From assembly GCA_030431755.1 (NCBI GenBank), contig JAUIIK010000036.1:1-39837 (forward strand): a stretch of DNA of 39,837 bases, written 5' to 3'. The position numbers and the translations under genes are program-made. Each line of letters opens with the position of its first letter. Within the stretch, counting starts at the first letter, position 1. Below, in pieces: positions 32,624 to 39,837 of this stretch. The notes beneath the pieces were generated by a model that saw only the letters and a list, made by a program, of their open reading frames with translations, did not search any database and was not told where the DNA came from. Source of the stretch: Chloroflexia bacterium (lineage in GTDB: Bacteria > Chloroflexota > Chloroflexia > Thermomicrobiales > CFX8).

Positions 32624-33400
32624 ATGCTGCTAGCCATTGACATCGGCAATTCCAATATCAAGTTCGGGGTCCACGCTGGGGGCAAGTGGGCGCACTTCTG
32701 GCCGGTTGAGACGGTGCGGAACCGGATGCCAGACGAGTATGCCGTGCTGCTGCGCTCGTTCTTCGCCGAGGCCGGGATCACGGCCGGCGATGTCAGTAGC
32801 GCGATCATGAGTAGCGTCGTGCCCCAGCTGACGACCGGGATGCTGGATATGCTGGAACGGCAGCTCGGCGCGCGGCCATTGCTATTGAGCAACAAGCTCG
32901 ACACCGGCCTGGAGATCACGACCGATCAACCGGATTCCGTCGGCACCGACCTGCTTGCCAACGCCATCGCCGGCTACGACCGGTTCCAGGCCAACTGCAT
33001 CGTCGTCAACTTCGGAACGGCAACGACCCTGACTGCGGTCGCCGCTGGCCCGCAGGGCATCGGCCAACTTCGCGGCGTCGCTATCGCAGCCGGTCTGGCC
33101 GTGACTGCCAACGCCCTGGTCGGGGGCGCGGCCCAGCTATCGCACGTCGAGCTTGCCCCGCCGCCCTCGGTCATCGGCACCAACACGCGCCACGCGATGC
33201 AGTCCGGCCTTGTCCTCGGTCATGCCGCGATGATCGAGGGCTTGATCGACCGCATGCGCGCCGAACTTCGCAATGCCCAGGTCATTGCAACCGGAGGCCT
33301 TGCCCAGATCATCGCCAATGTCACCACCAGCATCGACGTGACCGACCCGATGCTCACCCTCGAAGGCCTCCGCCTCGTCGCCGAACGTAATGCTGGATAG
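32624..33400 (+). CDS. coaX: Type III pantothenate kinase homologue with altered active site
   Basis: A 258-residue protein of CoaX length and order: the ASKHA phosphate motif DIGNSNIKFG (6-15), SVVPQLT, DSVGTDLLANAIAGYDRF (105-121), IVVNFGTATT (126-135), VIGTNTRHAMQSG (183-195), ATGGLAQII and a closing LTLEGLRLV. Type III enzymes phosphorylate pantothenate, the first step of coenzyme A synthesis. Here the VGxDR motif reads VGTDL (Asp109 kept, Arg replaced by Leu110), the cation-binding Asp of VDFGTAT is Asn129, TTFD is TTLT, and GGxIxPG is RGVAIAAG. Activity may be lost or changed. ATG 32624 follows GAAGGG. coaBC lies close by on the opposite strand, which supports a CoA link. Confidence 0.82.
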   Translation: MLLAIDIGNSNIKFGVHAGGKWAHFWPVETVRNRMPDEYAVLLRSFFAEAGITAGDVSSAIMSSVVPQLTTGMLDMLERQLGARPLLLSNKLDTGLEITTDQPDSVGTDLLANAIAGYDRFQANCIVVNFGTATTLTAVAAGPQGIGQLRGVAIAAGLAVTANALVGGAAQLSHVELAPPPSVIGTNTRHAMQSGLVLGHAAMIEGLIDRMRAELRNAQVIATGGLAQIIANVTTSIDVTDPMLTLEGLRLVAERNAG

Positions 33401-33479
33401 ACGTCCTCGCGTCGCCATTCGACGCGCTCTTTCCTACCGCCACACTCATATCCCGCATGTATACGCAGCCCACCATCAC

Positions 33480-33675
33480 GTCACCTTGAGCGGAGCGGCA
33501 GCGGAGTCGAATGGGTCCAACTCATCACGAGCACCCGGACTCTGGTGCTGCGATGCTCGTTCCAATCGACCAACCTTCGACACGTCGCATTGGCCAAGCC
33601 ATCGTCACGGGCGGGTTCCCATGCAGGTTGACCCTTGGACCCGTTCGACTCCGCGAAGCCTCCGCTCAGGCTGAC
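33480..33675. repeat. 196-bp palindromic element, dispersed family Z copy 2
   Basis: Imperfect 41-bp terminal inverted repeats (33480-33520 and 33635-33675), reading GTCA--CTTGAGCGGAG on the left with a GAGTCGAA-GGGTCCAA inner end. The right arm's TTCGACTCCGC is similar to the left arm at 15731. No gene is supported in 33401-33718. Confidence 0.75.
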
Positions 33676-33718
33676 ATACGGGTAGGGCATGGGTTTCTAT
33701 CGAGCGGTACGACGTATG

Positions 33719-34975
33719 TCACCCATCCAGCAGCGCCGCCACGCGGTCGATGACGATCTCGCCGATGCGGGCTTTGCTGGTCAGGTCGATCTCGGTCTGC
33801 TGTCCCTCGCGGTCGAGGAGGATGACGCGATTGGTCTCGGCGCGGAAGCCGGCGTCGGGCGCGGAGACATCGTTGGCGACGATCAGGTCCATGCCCTTGC
33901 GCTCCAGCTTCGAGGCGGCGCTCTTAATCAGGTCGTTCGTCTCCGCTGCGAAGCCGACGACGACGCGCGGCCTGCCGACTTCCTCGCGCAACGCCTTGAC
34001 CGTCATCAGGATGTCCGGGTTGCGGGCGAGGTCGATGGTCATGCCCGCGTCTGGATCGTCGGACTTCTTGATCTTCTGGTCCGCTGCTGTTGCTGGCCGG
34101 TAGTCGGCTACCGCCGCCGCCATCACCAGCGCGTCGGGCGATGAAGCAGTGATGCGGCTGGTTACGGCGTCGAGCAGCTCGCGGGCGCTCGCGACATCGA
34201 CTCGCTCCGCGCCGACCGGCGTAGCGAGATCCCGCGCCATCGTGACCAGCGTCACCCGCGCGCCGCGGTCGAGCGCGGCCTGGGCAATGCTATGCCCCTG
34301 GCGGCCGCTCGAGTGGTTGGTGACGTAGCGGACGGGATCGAGTGCCTCACGCGTAGCCCCGGCAGAAATAAGGAAGTGCTTGCCGGCCAATTCTCCGTCC
34401 CGGCCGAGCGCCAGCCGGAGGTGGCCGATCAATTGCGGTGTTTCCGGGAGCCGCCCGCGGCCGGTCAGTCCGGAGGCGAAGCGGCCCGTCTCCGGCTCGA
34501 TCAGGTATGCGCCGCGGCTCTGGAGCACTTCGAGATTGGCCTGGGTGGCCGGATGCTCATACATCCCGCCATCCATCGCCGGGGCAACGACGAGCGGGCA
34601 GCGGGCCGACAGGCAGGTGACGCTGAGCAGGTCGTCGCTGCGCCCTTGCGCCAGCCGGGCCAGCGTATCGGCTGTCGCCGGCGCGATCATGATGGCGTCG
34701 GCGGCTTCGCCCAGCCCGACGTGTGCGATGTGCGTCGGCAAGCCCTGTCCGGCAGGCGCTGCCCACATATCGGTGTAGACAGCCCGACCGGTCACCGCCT
34801 GAAAGGTCAGCGGTGTAACGAACTCCCGCGCGGCATCGGTCATAATGACGTCGACCGTTGCGCCGGCCTGCGTCAGCTTGCTGGCGAGGTCGACGGCCTT
34901 GTAGACGGCGATGCTGCCGGTGACGCCCAGGACGATCCGTTTGCCATCGAGCGCCGTGATGCGGTTTTGGGACAT
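33719..34975 (-). CDS. coaBC: Bifunctional phosphopantothenoylcysteine decarboxylase / phosphopantothenate-cysteine ligase
   Basis: A 418-residue CoaBC of normal length. The N-terminal flavoprotein half (CoaC) has LGVTGSIAVYKAVDL, the catalytic His in THIAHVGLGE, the PAMDGGMYEHPATQ substrate clamp and RFASGLTGRGRLPE. The usual clamp is PAMN and the usual loop ACG, so Asn is Asp and Cys is Ser here; similar variants are known outside proteobacteria, to my knowledge. The C-terminal half (CoaB) has AGATREALDPVRYVTNHSSG, AAAVADYRPA with the following KIKK lysine, and GFAAETN. It makes 4'-phosphopantetheine from 4'-phosphopantothenate, cysteine and a nucleotide triphosphate in the cytosol. ATG 34975 has only a weak ribosome site (AGAAAG). 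Confidence 0.93.
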   Translation of the reverse strand: MSQNRITALDGKRIVLGVTGSIAVYKAVDLASKLTQAGATVDVIMTDAAREFVTPLTFQAVTGRAVYTDMWAAPAGQGLPTHIAHVGLGEAADAIMIAPATADTLARLAQGRSDDLLSVTCLSARCPLVVAPAMDGGMYEHPATQANLEVLQSRGAYLIEPETGRFASGLTGRGRLPETPQLIGHLRLALGRDGELAGKHFLISAGATREALDPVRYVTNHSSGRQGHSIAQAALDRGARVTLVTMARDLATPVGAERVDVASARELLDAVTSRITASSPDALVMAAAVADYRPATAADQKIKKSDDPDAGMTIDLARNPDILMTVKALREEVGRPRVVVGFAAETNDLIKSAASKLERKGMDLIVANDVSAPDAGFRAETNRVILLDREGQQTEIDLTSKARIGEIVIDRVAALLDG

Positions 34976-35124
34976 TTGGTTTGTTCTTTCTGTCGTGCCA
35001 TCCTCGTAGGCTGGACCTTAGCGTAGACCCGCCGGGTGCGGCTGAAAAGAGGACCGAAACCAATCACGCCCAGCCGCGTTGTTACCTGGGGCCGCGAGAA
35101 CGCACAATCGGGGAGTTGTACAGC

Positions 35125-36894
35125 TTGATTCGCCCACTCCGCACACTACTCGTTATCGCCATCGCAGCGACGTCGCTCGCGGCATTCCAGCCTGCTGCCG
35201 CACAGCAGGAGTCCAATGGGTCGATGTACTTCGCCGAGACCGGTTTCTGGGTCGATCCAGAGTTCGCCGACTTCTGGCGCACCCGTGGCGGTCTTGACAC
35301 CTTCGGCTACCCCATCTCGCGCGTCTTCTATGAAGGCGGCCTACACCGCCAGTACTTTGAGCGCGCAATCTTCGAGCACCACGACGACAAGCCCTTCCCG
35401 ATCAATGTCCTGCCGGTGCGTCTGGGCGCGTCGCTGACGATCGCGCAGCGCCAGGGTGGTGACGAGCCTTTCCGCTATCTGCGCGACGGCAACCCGCCGT
35501 CGACCGCGGCGCTCTACTTCGCGGAGACTGGCCACTACCTCGATGGCGTCTTCCGGGAGTATTGGGAAGAAAATGGCGGCATCGTTACCTTCGGCTATCC
35601 GCTCTCCGAGCCCTTCGAGGAAGCAGACATCTATACCGGCGACCTCCAGTTGGTGCAGTATTTCGAGCGCACCCGCATGGAGTATCACCCCGACCTGCCG
35701 GAGGAGTATCAGATCCTACTCGGCCACCTCGGCATCCAGGAGCTCCAGAGCCACCGCGTCCCGGCGGAGGCGCTCGAACCACAGCAGCCGACCGTTGTCG
35801 ACCGCGATGCGCCGGTCATCGGCCCGACTGCGCTCTACCCCGAGAACCGGCTGGCCTGCGGCCTGAACATGGCCTTCTGGGCGCACGCCGACCAGGACGA
35901 GCTAAACCGCGAGCACCTCGACTTGCTGGTCGATAGCGGCTGTACCTGGGTGCGGCTCCAATTCACCTGGGATGGGCTCCAGCCTAACCAGGACTCCGAC
36001 GTCGAGTTCTACGTCTGGCCCTACGTCCACATCGCAAATATCGCCAAGGAACGCGGCCTCCAGGTGCTGGTCAATATCGCCCATGCGCCGGCCTGGGCGC
36101 GGCCCGCCGACCCGACGCTCCCCGGCGACCCGACGGCCTTCGCCGAGTTCATGCGTGAGCTACTGCCCTATTTCGACGGCAAGGTCGATGCCTGGCAGCT
36201 CTGGAACGAGCCGAATCTGATCGACTACCAGGGCCGCGTCATCGACCCGGCCGGCTACCTCAAGATGATCCGCGAGGCCGCCCCGGCCATGCGCGCGGTC
36301 GACCCGGACGCCCGGATTGTCTCGCCCGGCATGGCGGCGCACAGCCTGATGATCGAGCGCCTGGCGCTGGACGACGACTGGTACTTTGAGGCGCTCTTTA
36401 CGATGAACGACCGCGAGGCCGCCCAGTACTTTGACGTCATTGCCGTCCACGCCTACGGCGCCGGCAACTCGCCGGACAACTACTGGGCCAGCAACCCGGC
36501 CGACAACCCCGGCTGGGCCAACGCGCCGGAGTTCTACTTCCGCCACGTCGAGGAGTACCAGCGGATTCTGGCGGGGCTGGGGTTGGACGATAAGCCGGTC
36601 TGGTTCACCGAGATGGGCTGGCCGACGCCGAACGAGTCGGAGGACTATGCCTACGGCGAGTGGATGACCGAGGAGCTCCAGGCCGAGTACCTCGAACGGG
36701 CTTTCGAGATCGTCCGCACCGAGTGGCCCTGGGTCGAGATGGTCTTTGTCTGGCATCTCAACGCCGCGCCCTATGCCGGCATCGACAGCAAGTTCGCCGG
36801 TTTCTCGATCACCGACGAGCACGCCAACCCGCGCCCGGCCTACCGCGCGATCCAGGATTTCGTCTTCTCGGGCTTCTCGGAGACGGTCCAGTAG
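35125..36894 (+). CDS. Secreted glycoside hydrolase of clan GH-A (GH39/GH5-like)
   Basis: A 589-residue protein. I place the start at TTG 35125 (GGGGAG nine bases upstream), giving a signal peptide (IRPLRTLLVIAIAATSLAAF then PAAAQQ). Residues ~30-200 hold two copies of a surface module: YFAETGFWVDPEFADFWRT...FGYPIS...RQYFERA and YFAETGHYLDGVFREYWEE...FGYPLS...VQYFERT. A TIM barrel follows, with the acid/base Glu362 in WQLWNEPN and the nucleophile candidate Glu496 in VWFTEMGWPT, plus VRLQFTWDGLQP and FVWHLNAAP near the ends. Such enzymes cleave beta-glycosidic bonds outside the cell; the sugar is unknown. The module is related in style to the N-terminal part of the NHL protein at 1142. Confidence 0.85.
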   Translation: MIRPLRTLLVIAIAATSLAAFQPAAAQQESNGSMYFAETGFWVDPEFADFWRTRGGLDTFGYPISRVFYEGGLHRQYFERAIFEHHDDKPFPINVLPVRLGASLTIAQRQGGDEPFRYLRDGNPPSTAALYFAETGHYLDGVFREYWEENGGIVTFGYPLSEPFEEADIYTGDLQLVQYFERTRMEYHPDLPEEYQILLGHLGIQELQSHRVPAEALEPQQPTVVDRDAPVIGPTALYPENRLACGLNMAFWAHADQDELNREHLDLLVDSGCTWVRLQFTWDGLQPNQDSDVEFYVWPYVHIANIAKERGLQVLVNIAHAPAWARPADPTLPGDPTAFAEFMRELLPYFDGKVDAWQLWNEPNLIDYQGRVIDPAGYLKMIREAAPAMRAVDPDARIVSPGMAAHSLMIERLALDDDWYFEALFTMNDREAAQYFDVIAVHAYGAGNSPDNYWASNPADNPGWANAPEFYFRHVEEYQRILAGLGLDDKPVWFTEMGWPTPNESEDYAYGEWMTEELQAEYLERAFEIVRTEWPWVEMVFVWHLNAAPYAGIDSKFAGFSITDEHANPRPAYRAIQDFVFSGFSETVQ

Positions 36895-36989
36895 CGCTGC
36901 ACGGTTGAGGCCGGGCCGCCGTTTATACATCAATTTAGGCTTTGGACAGATGGACTGTGTCGACGCGCTCCACCGTGCGCCGCCAACCG

Positions 36990-37190
36990 GCATCCATGAC
37001 GCAGATCCCGCTCCGAACCTGGCATCCCGAGGAAGGCTGTGCGCCCGAGGGCTCTCCGACCGACAGTGCCGCGCTCCGTGGAAGCCTGTCCCGGTTACTC
37101 CAGCGCGGTCGATCACCGTCTCCTGCGCCGATAGGTGGCACGCTCGCGACACGATCCCTCGGGCGCACAGCCTTGCTCGGGATGACCATG
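36990..37190. repeat. Palindromic element, dispersed family Y reference copy
   Basis: 29-bp inverted repeats (37023-37051 and 37156-37184, 28 of 29 matching; ends CATCCCGAG...CGAGGG) enclose a centre that aligns with 13466-13560. The right end and its flank (about 37171-37205) recur inverted at the window end. The 36895-37264 gap holds no supported gene. Confidence 0.8.
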
Positions 37191-37264
37191 ATGTTGCTGT
37201 GGAGTCTCCTGCGGGGGCTGTAGGCTAGCGGATCACGAACCCCAGCCGGCGCGACTTTCCAACT

Positions 37265-38140
37265 TCATGCGTTCAGAGGGCTGGGCACGTCGCTGTCGGA
37301 CGGTTGCTCCGTAGTTGGTTGTAGCGCCGTCTCACGGTTGAGCCACCAACCGACGAGCCAGACGCCGATGCCGATCACCATCAGCCCGAAGGTCTGCACC
37401 CGGAGTTGGGCGATCAGGTTGTCATAAGTGCGGGAGACGATGACCCGGCCGGTCTCGTCGTCGATGGCCAGCACCGCCGTTGAGCCGGCTGTCCAGGTGA
37501 TGAGAATCAGGATGAACGCGCCGATTGCCAGCGCGCCCCCAAGCCACTTCAGGTAGCTATTGCGTGCCGGGCTGTGCCATGCCTTCGTCAGGACGAGCGC
37601 GACCAGGCCGGCGCTGGCGAGTCCGAGCAGCAACGCGATCCAGTCGAGCGCCAGGATGTAGTTCTGGATCGGCGGCAGATCGTCTTCCTCCATGATCACG
37701 ATCTCATCCGGTATCTGGCTCGCGTCGATGCGCGTTTCACCATCCGGCGCGAGGAAGTTGATGACATTCACGACGAGATCCCGGATCGGCTCCAGGTTGA
37801 TCGCGACGCGCTCGCCGCTGTGATGGATCAGCAGCTGGAAGATCAGGCGGGCGATGCGCTCAATCGACGACCCGATAATTGACGTCCCGAGAATGCCGGA
37901 GATCACCTCGGACGCCGGCCCGCGCACGAAATTCCGCACAATTGGCCGGTCCGCCAGCGCGACATCGACGATACGCTCGGCGATCGCCAGCCGGACATCC
38001 TCGGCTGAGAGTGAATTGGAAGAGATGTCGACAAATGTCTCCTCCTCCAGAACCGACGTCCGCATCCAGAACCCGACCGACGCGAGCAGGAAAAGGAACG
38101 TGGCAACGATTGTGAGGGCAATCGAAAGGTTGCGTGACAT
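37265..38140 (-). CDS. Membrane protein of unknown function
   Basis: A 291-residue protein with one N-terminal transmembrane helix (LSIALTIVATFLFLLASVGFW), an exported domain of ~125 residues (TSVLEEETFVDISSN... to EEDDLPPIQ), then three transmembrane segments (~165-185, 200-220, 250-270) and a short cytosolic tail. The pattern resembles actinobacterial and Chloroflexota membrane proteins with a 'VLDTExFV' opening; I cannot name a function. ATG 38140 follows a very good AAAGGAGG site. An HdeD-family gene ends 32 bp upstream on the same strand, so the two form an operon, perhaps in envelope stress (inference). Confidence 0.78.
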   Translation of the reverse strand: MSRNLSIALTIVATFLFLLASVGFWMRTSVLEEETFVDISSNSLSAEDVRLAIAERIVDVALADRPIVRNFVRGPASEVISGILGTSIIGSSIERIARLIFQLLIHHSGERVAINLEPIRDLVVNVINFLAPDGETRIDASQIPDEIVIMEEDDLPPIQNYILALDWIALLLGLASAGLVALVLTKAWHSPARNSYLKWLGGALAIGAFILILITWTAGSTAVLAIDDETGRVIVSRTYDNLIAQLRVQTFGLMVIGIGVWLVGWWLNRETALQPTTEQPSDSDVPSPLNA

Positions 38141-38172
38141 CGGGCGTGCCTCCTTTGCGGCGGCGTTGCGTC

Positions 38173-38751
38173 TTAGCTCGGATGCTCAGTCAGGGTGTCG
38201 TCGTAGTACGCGAGTTCGCGTAACCGGAGCGCGAAGATGGCCATCGACGCGCCGATCACGAACAGGAAGATCCCGAAGAGCACGGCAATTGAGGCGGCCG
38301 CGCGTATGGGGAACGTCATGAAGATGACCCCAATAGAGATGGAAAGCAATCCGGCCAGGCCGAGCAACCAGGCATGGGCGATCTCAGCCCGCAGGCTCAG
38401 GGCGGCGGCAAGCTGGCTAGCCCCCAGAACGACGACCCAGACGGCGATGATGAAGAGCAGCGTGCCGACGGTAATCCGTGGAAAGAAGAAGGCGACTAGG
38501 CCGATCAGTATGCCGATACCGGCCTCCAAGAGCGCTAGCCAGCGCTGATTTGCGGAGACCTCGCCCGATAGAATGTCGAAGAGCGTCAGCACGCCGCGCA
38601 GAAAGGCAAGCGCCCCGACGAGCATGACGAGCGCCATGACCGTCGCCCCCGGCCAGAGCATTGCCAGTAGGCCGAACGCGGCCGTGACAACCCCTCTGAC
38701 GGCCAGTAGTTTCCAGGAACGAATATAGGTCTCGGCGTCGAGCTCGAACAT
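38173..38751 (-). CDS. HdeD/DUF308 family membrane protein
   Basis: A 192-residue protein with six predicted transmembrane segments arranged as three hairpins, the HdeD (DUF308) pattern: RGVVTAAFGLLAMLWPGATV, RGVLTLFDILSG, GIGILIGLVAFFFPRITV, LGLAGLLSISIGVIFMTFP and a final GIFLFVIGASM. In E. coli HdeD contributes to acid resistance at high cell density; roles in other phyla are largely unproven. The ribosome site is weak. It is upstream of, and only 32 bp from, the following membrane-protein gene. Confidence 0.85.
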   Translation of the reverse strand: MFELDAETYIRSWKLLAVRGVVTAAFGLLAMLWPGATVMALVMLVGALAFLRGVLTLFDILSGEVSANQRWLALLEAGIGILIGLVAFFFPRITVGTLLFIIAVWVVVLGASQLAAALSLRAEIAHAWLLGLAGLLSISIGVIFMTFPIRAAASIAVLFGIFLFVIGASMAIFALRLRELAYYDDTLTEHPS

Positions 38752-38955
38752 CTACCCGGCCATTCGAACACCCGCAACATGCCCTCAAGGCGTCTCAGTC
38801 TGGTATCTGACGCCAGCATAGCCTGTGGACATGCATTATGAACAGACCCGGCGTAATTCTGGCTGCCCCAGCCACGCTACGCGGTGTCGCGGCGGCGGCC
38901 AGCAAACGCTCTATACTGCCGGACACCAAGCTGATTGTTGCGGGAAGGCAGCGAA

Positions 38956-39633
38956 ATGAGTGTCACGATTAACCCCCGGCCGGCGACGGCGGTCACCACT
39001 GAGCAGATTGACCAGCTACGCGCGATACCGCCGGCGACGATTGGGCATATGCTGGACTTCGGGTTCATGGCGAACGAGCTACGGCCGATCGGTGTCGGTC
39101 GGGGCTTCACGCTCTGCGGCCCGGCTGTGACGGTGCGGACGTCTGCCCTCGATAGCGCCGTCGTGCACCACGCCATCGACATTGCCGAGCCGGGTGATGT
39201 GCTGGTCATCGACCGCAACGGCGACCAGAAGCACGCCTGCTGGGGCGAGCTGACCTCACTGGCGGCCAAGCTGCGCGGCCTGGCCGGGACGCTGGTCGAC
39301 GGCCCGGCGACGGATATTCCGGAGATCTGGGAGATGGAGTACTTGACCTTCTGCCGGGGCGTCGCACCGATTACCAGCCGCTCGACCGGCGCTTCCGGCG
39401 AGATCAACACCACGATCCAGTGTGGCGGCGTGCCGGTCTCGCCCGGCGACATAATCCTGGCGGACGACAACGGCGTCATGGTCATCCCGCCGGAACGCGT
39501 CGCGGAGATCATCGAGCATTGCGGCCCGCGTGTGGACTACGAAGCCCAAATCCGCCGTCGCCTGCTGGCCGGCGAGAAGCTCGGCGAGATCACCGGCGCG
39601 AGCGAGCGGTTGCTCGCTAACCTCAGAGGGTAG
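38956..39633 (+). CDS. RraA-like / HMG-aldolase-fold protein
   Basis: A 225-residue protein of the RraA/4-hydroxy-4-methyl-2-oxoglutarate aldolase fold, sometimes mis-annotated as dimethylmenaquinone methyltransferase. Motifs: CGPAVTVR (54-61), PGDVLVIDRNGDQKHACWGEL (79-99), GLAGTLVDGPATDIPEI (108-124) and VSPGDIILADDNGVMVIP near the C-terminus. True aldolases carry an Arg-Asp pair after the DG; here it reads Thr119-Asp120, so the pyruvate-binding Arg is missing and the reaction is uncertain. ATG 38956 has GAAGG eight bases upstream. Cytosolic. It stands alone, with a dispersed repeat downstream. Confidence 0.82.
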   Translation: MSVTINPRPATAVTTEQIDQLRAIPPATIGHMLDFGFMANELRPIGVGRGFTLCGPAVTVRTSALDSAVVHHAIDIAEPGDVLVIDRNGDQKHACWGELTSLAAKLRGLAGTLVDGPATDIPEIWEMEYLTFCRGVAPITSRSTGASGEINTTIQCGGVPVSPGDIILADDNGVMVIPPERVAEIIEHCGPRVDYEAQIRRRLLAGEKLGEITGASERLLANLRG

Positions 39634-39733
39634 GCATTGGAGTCTTCTCCGCGCCGTCAGCCTGCTTCGCCATGCAGGAACGACAGAGAGAGGCAGGCCA
39701 AGCTCTATTGACGTTGGCCGCTCACGCTCCATG

Positions 39734-39777
39734 CGCCAGATTGAGCCGTTTGCCTGCCGTGCGCCCAAGATCTGGCG
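39734..39777. repeat. 8-bp inverted repeat after the RraA-like gene
   Basis: CGCCAGAT (39734-39741) and ATCTGGCG (39770-39777) are separated by 28 bases. It could be a weak terminator or part of the repeat that follows. Confidence 0.3.
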
Positions 39778-39796
39778 GCACCCAGCGCCATGCAGT

Positions 39797-39837
39797 AGAC
39801 GCCACAGCAACACCATGGTCATCCCGAGCAAGGCTTT
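39797..39837. repeat. Dispersed family Y copy, cut by the window end
   Basis: From CCACAGCAACACCATGGTCA onward this matches the reverse complement of about 37171-37205 with one base difference near the start. The copy runs off the window. Confidence 0.7.

Noticed and set aside
36160-37152. 330-codon minus-strand frame over the GH gene and repeat
   Set aside because: It lies antisense to the hydrolase catalytic domain and continues into a repeat; no domain seen.
1-39837. CRISPR array, prophage, IS transposase or integrase
   Set aside because: No spaced short direct repeats and no recombinase, transposase, capsid or portal motifs in any frame inspected.

Overview
The window looks like a high-GC chromosome segment from a Chloroflexota bacterium, most likely of the Thermomicrobia/Sphaerobacter type. 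This is inferred from gene content: secreted NHL and glycoside-hydrolase proteins carrying a surface module of the 'QYFER' / 'CFERRCLTYTPGN' style, lipoproteins with Thr/Pro-rich linkers, a PrsW with a zinc ribbon, MlrC-type M81 and several M20 peptidases. No rRNA or tRNA is visible, so taxonomy is not proven.

Layout. 1-1027 is the 3' part of a GGDEF-EAL protein whose EAL site is degenerate. 1142-3862 is a secreted NHL-propeller protein. 3968-5047 is an Ldh-family dehydrogenase. From 5048 to about 6690 the DNA is clearly more A+T-rich and holds a small accessory island: a NYN-domain RNase gene with a frameshift in an A7 run, preceded by a strong sigma70-type promoter and two cUUCGg hairpins ending in an intrinsic terminator, then a complete MntA-HepT (MNT/HEPN) toxin-antitoxin pair. 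A perfect 34-bp direct repeat ends at the stop codon of the dehydrogenase and recurs just after the NYN gene, as expected for a cassette placed at the 3' end of a protein gene.

6817-31015 is mostly metabolic and envelope genes: an M14 peptidase with a GATase-like C-terminus, an excisionase-like regulator with its own promoter and two operators, a chromate transporter, a sugar-dehydrogenase lipoprotein, a ferredoxin, a peptide/amino-acid group (aminotransferase, M20, M81, SnoaL), two tandem cytosolic trypsin-like proteases, a ZIP transporter, VOC and DinB proteins, an Asp-box lipoprotein, PrsW, an M20D amidohydrolase, a MetE C-domain protein and a secreted repeat protein. 31311-34975 holds a short CysRS/MshC-like ligase, a degenerate type III pantothenate kinase and coaBC, linked by cysteine and coenzyme A chemistry. 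The window closes with a secreted GH-A hydrolase, two membrane proteins and an RraA-like protein.

Between genes lie at least eight copies of palindromic, MITE/REP-like dispersed repeats in three families with no transposase. They fill nearly every gap longer than 300 bp, and one copy sits where the Asp-box lipoprotein should have its start codon.
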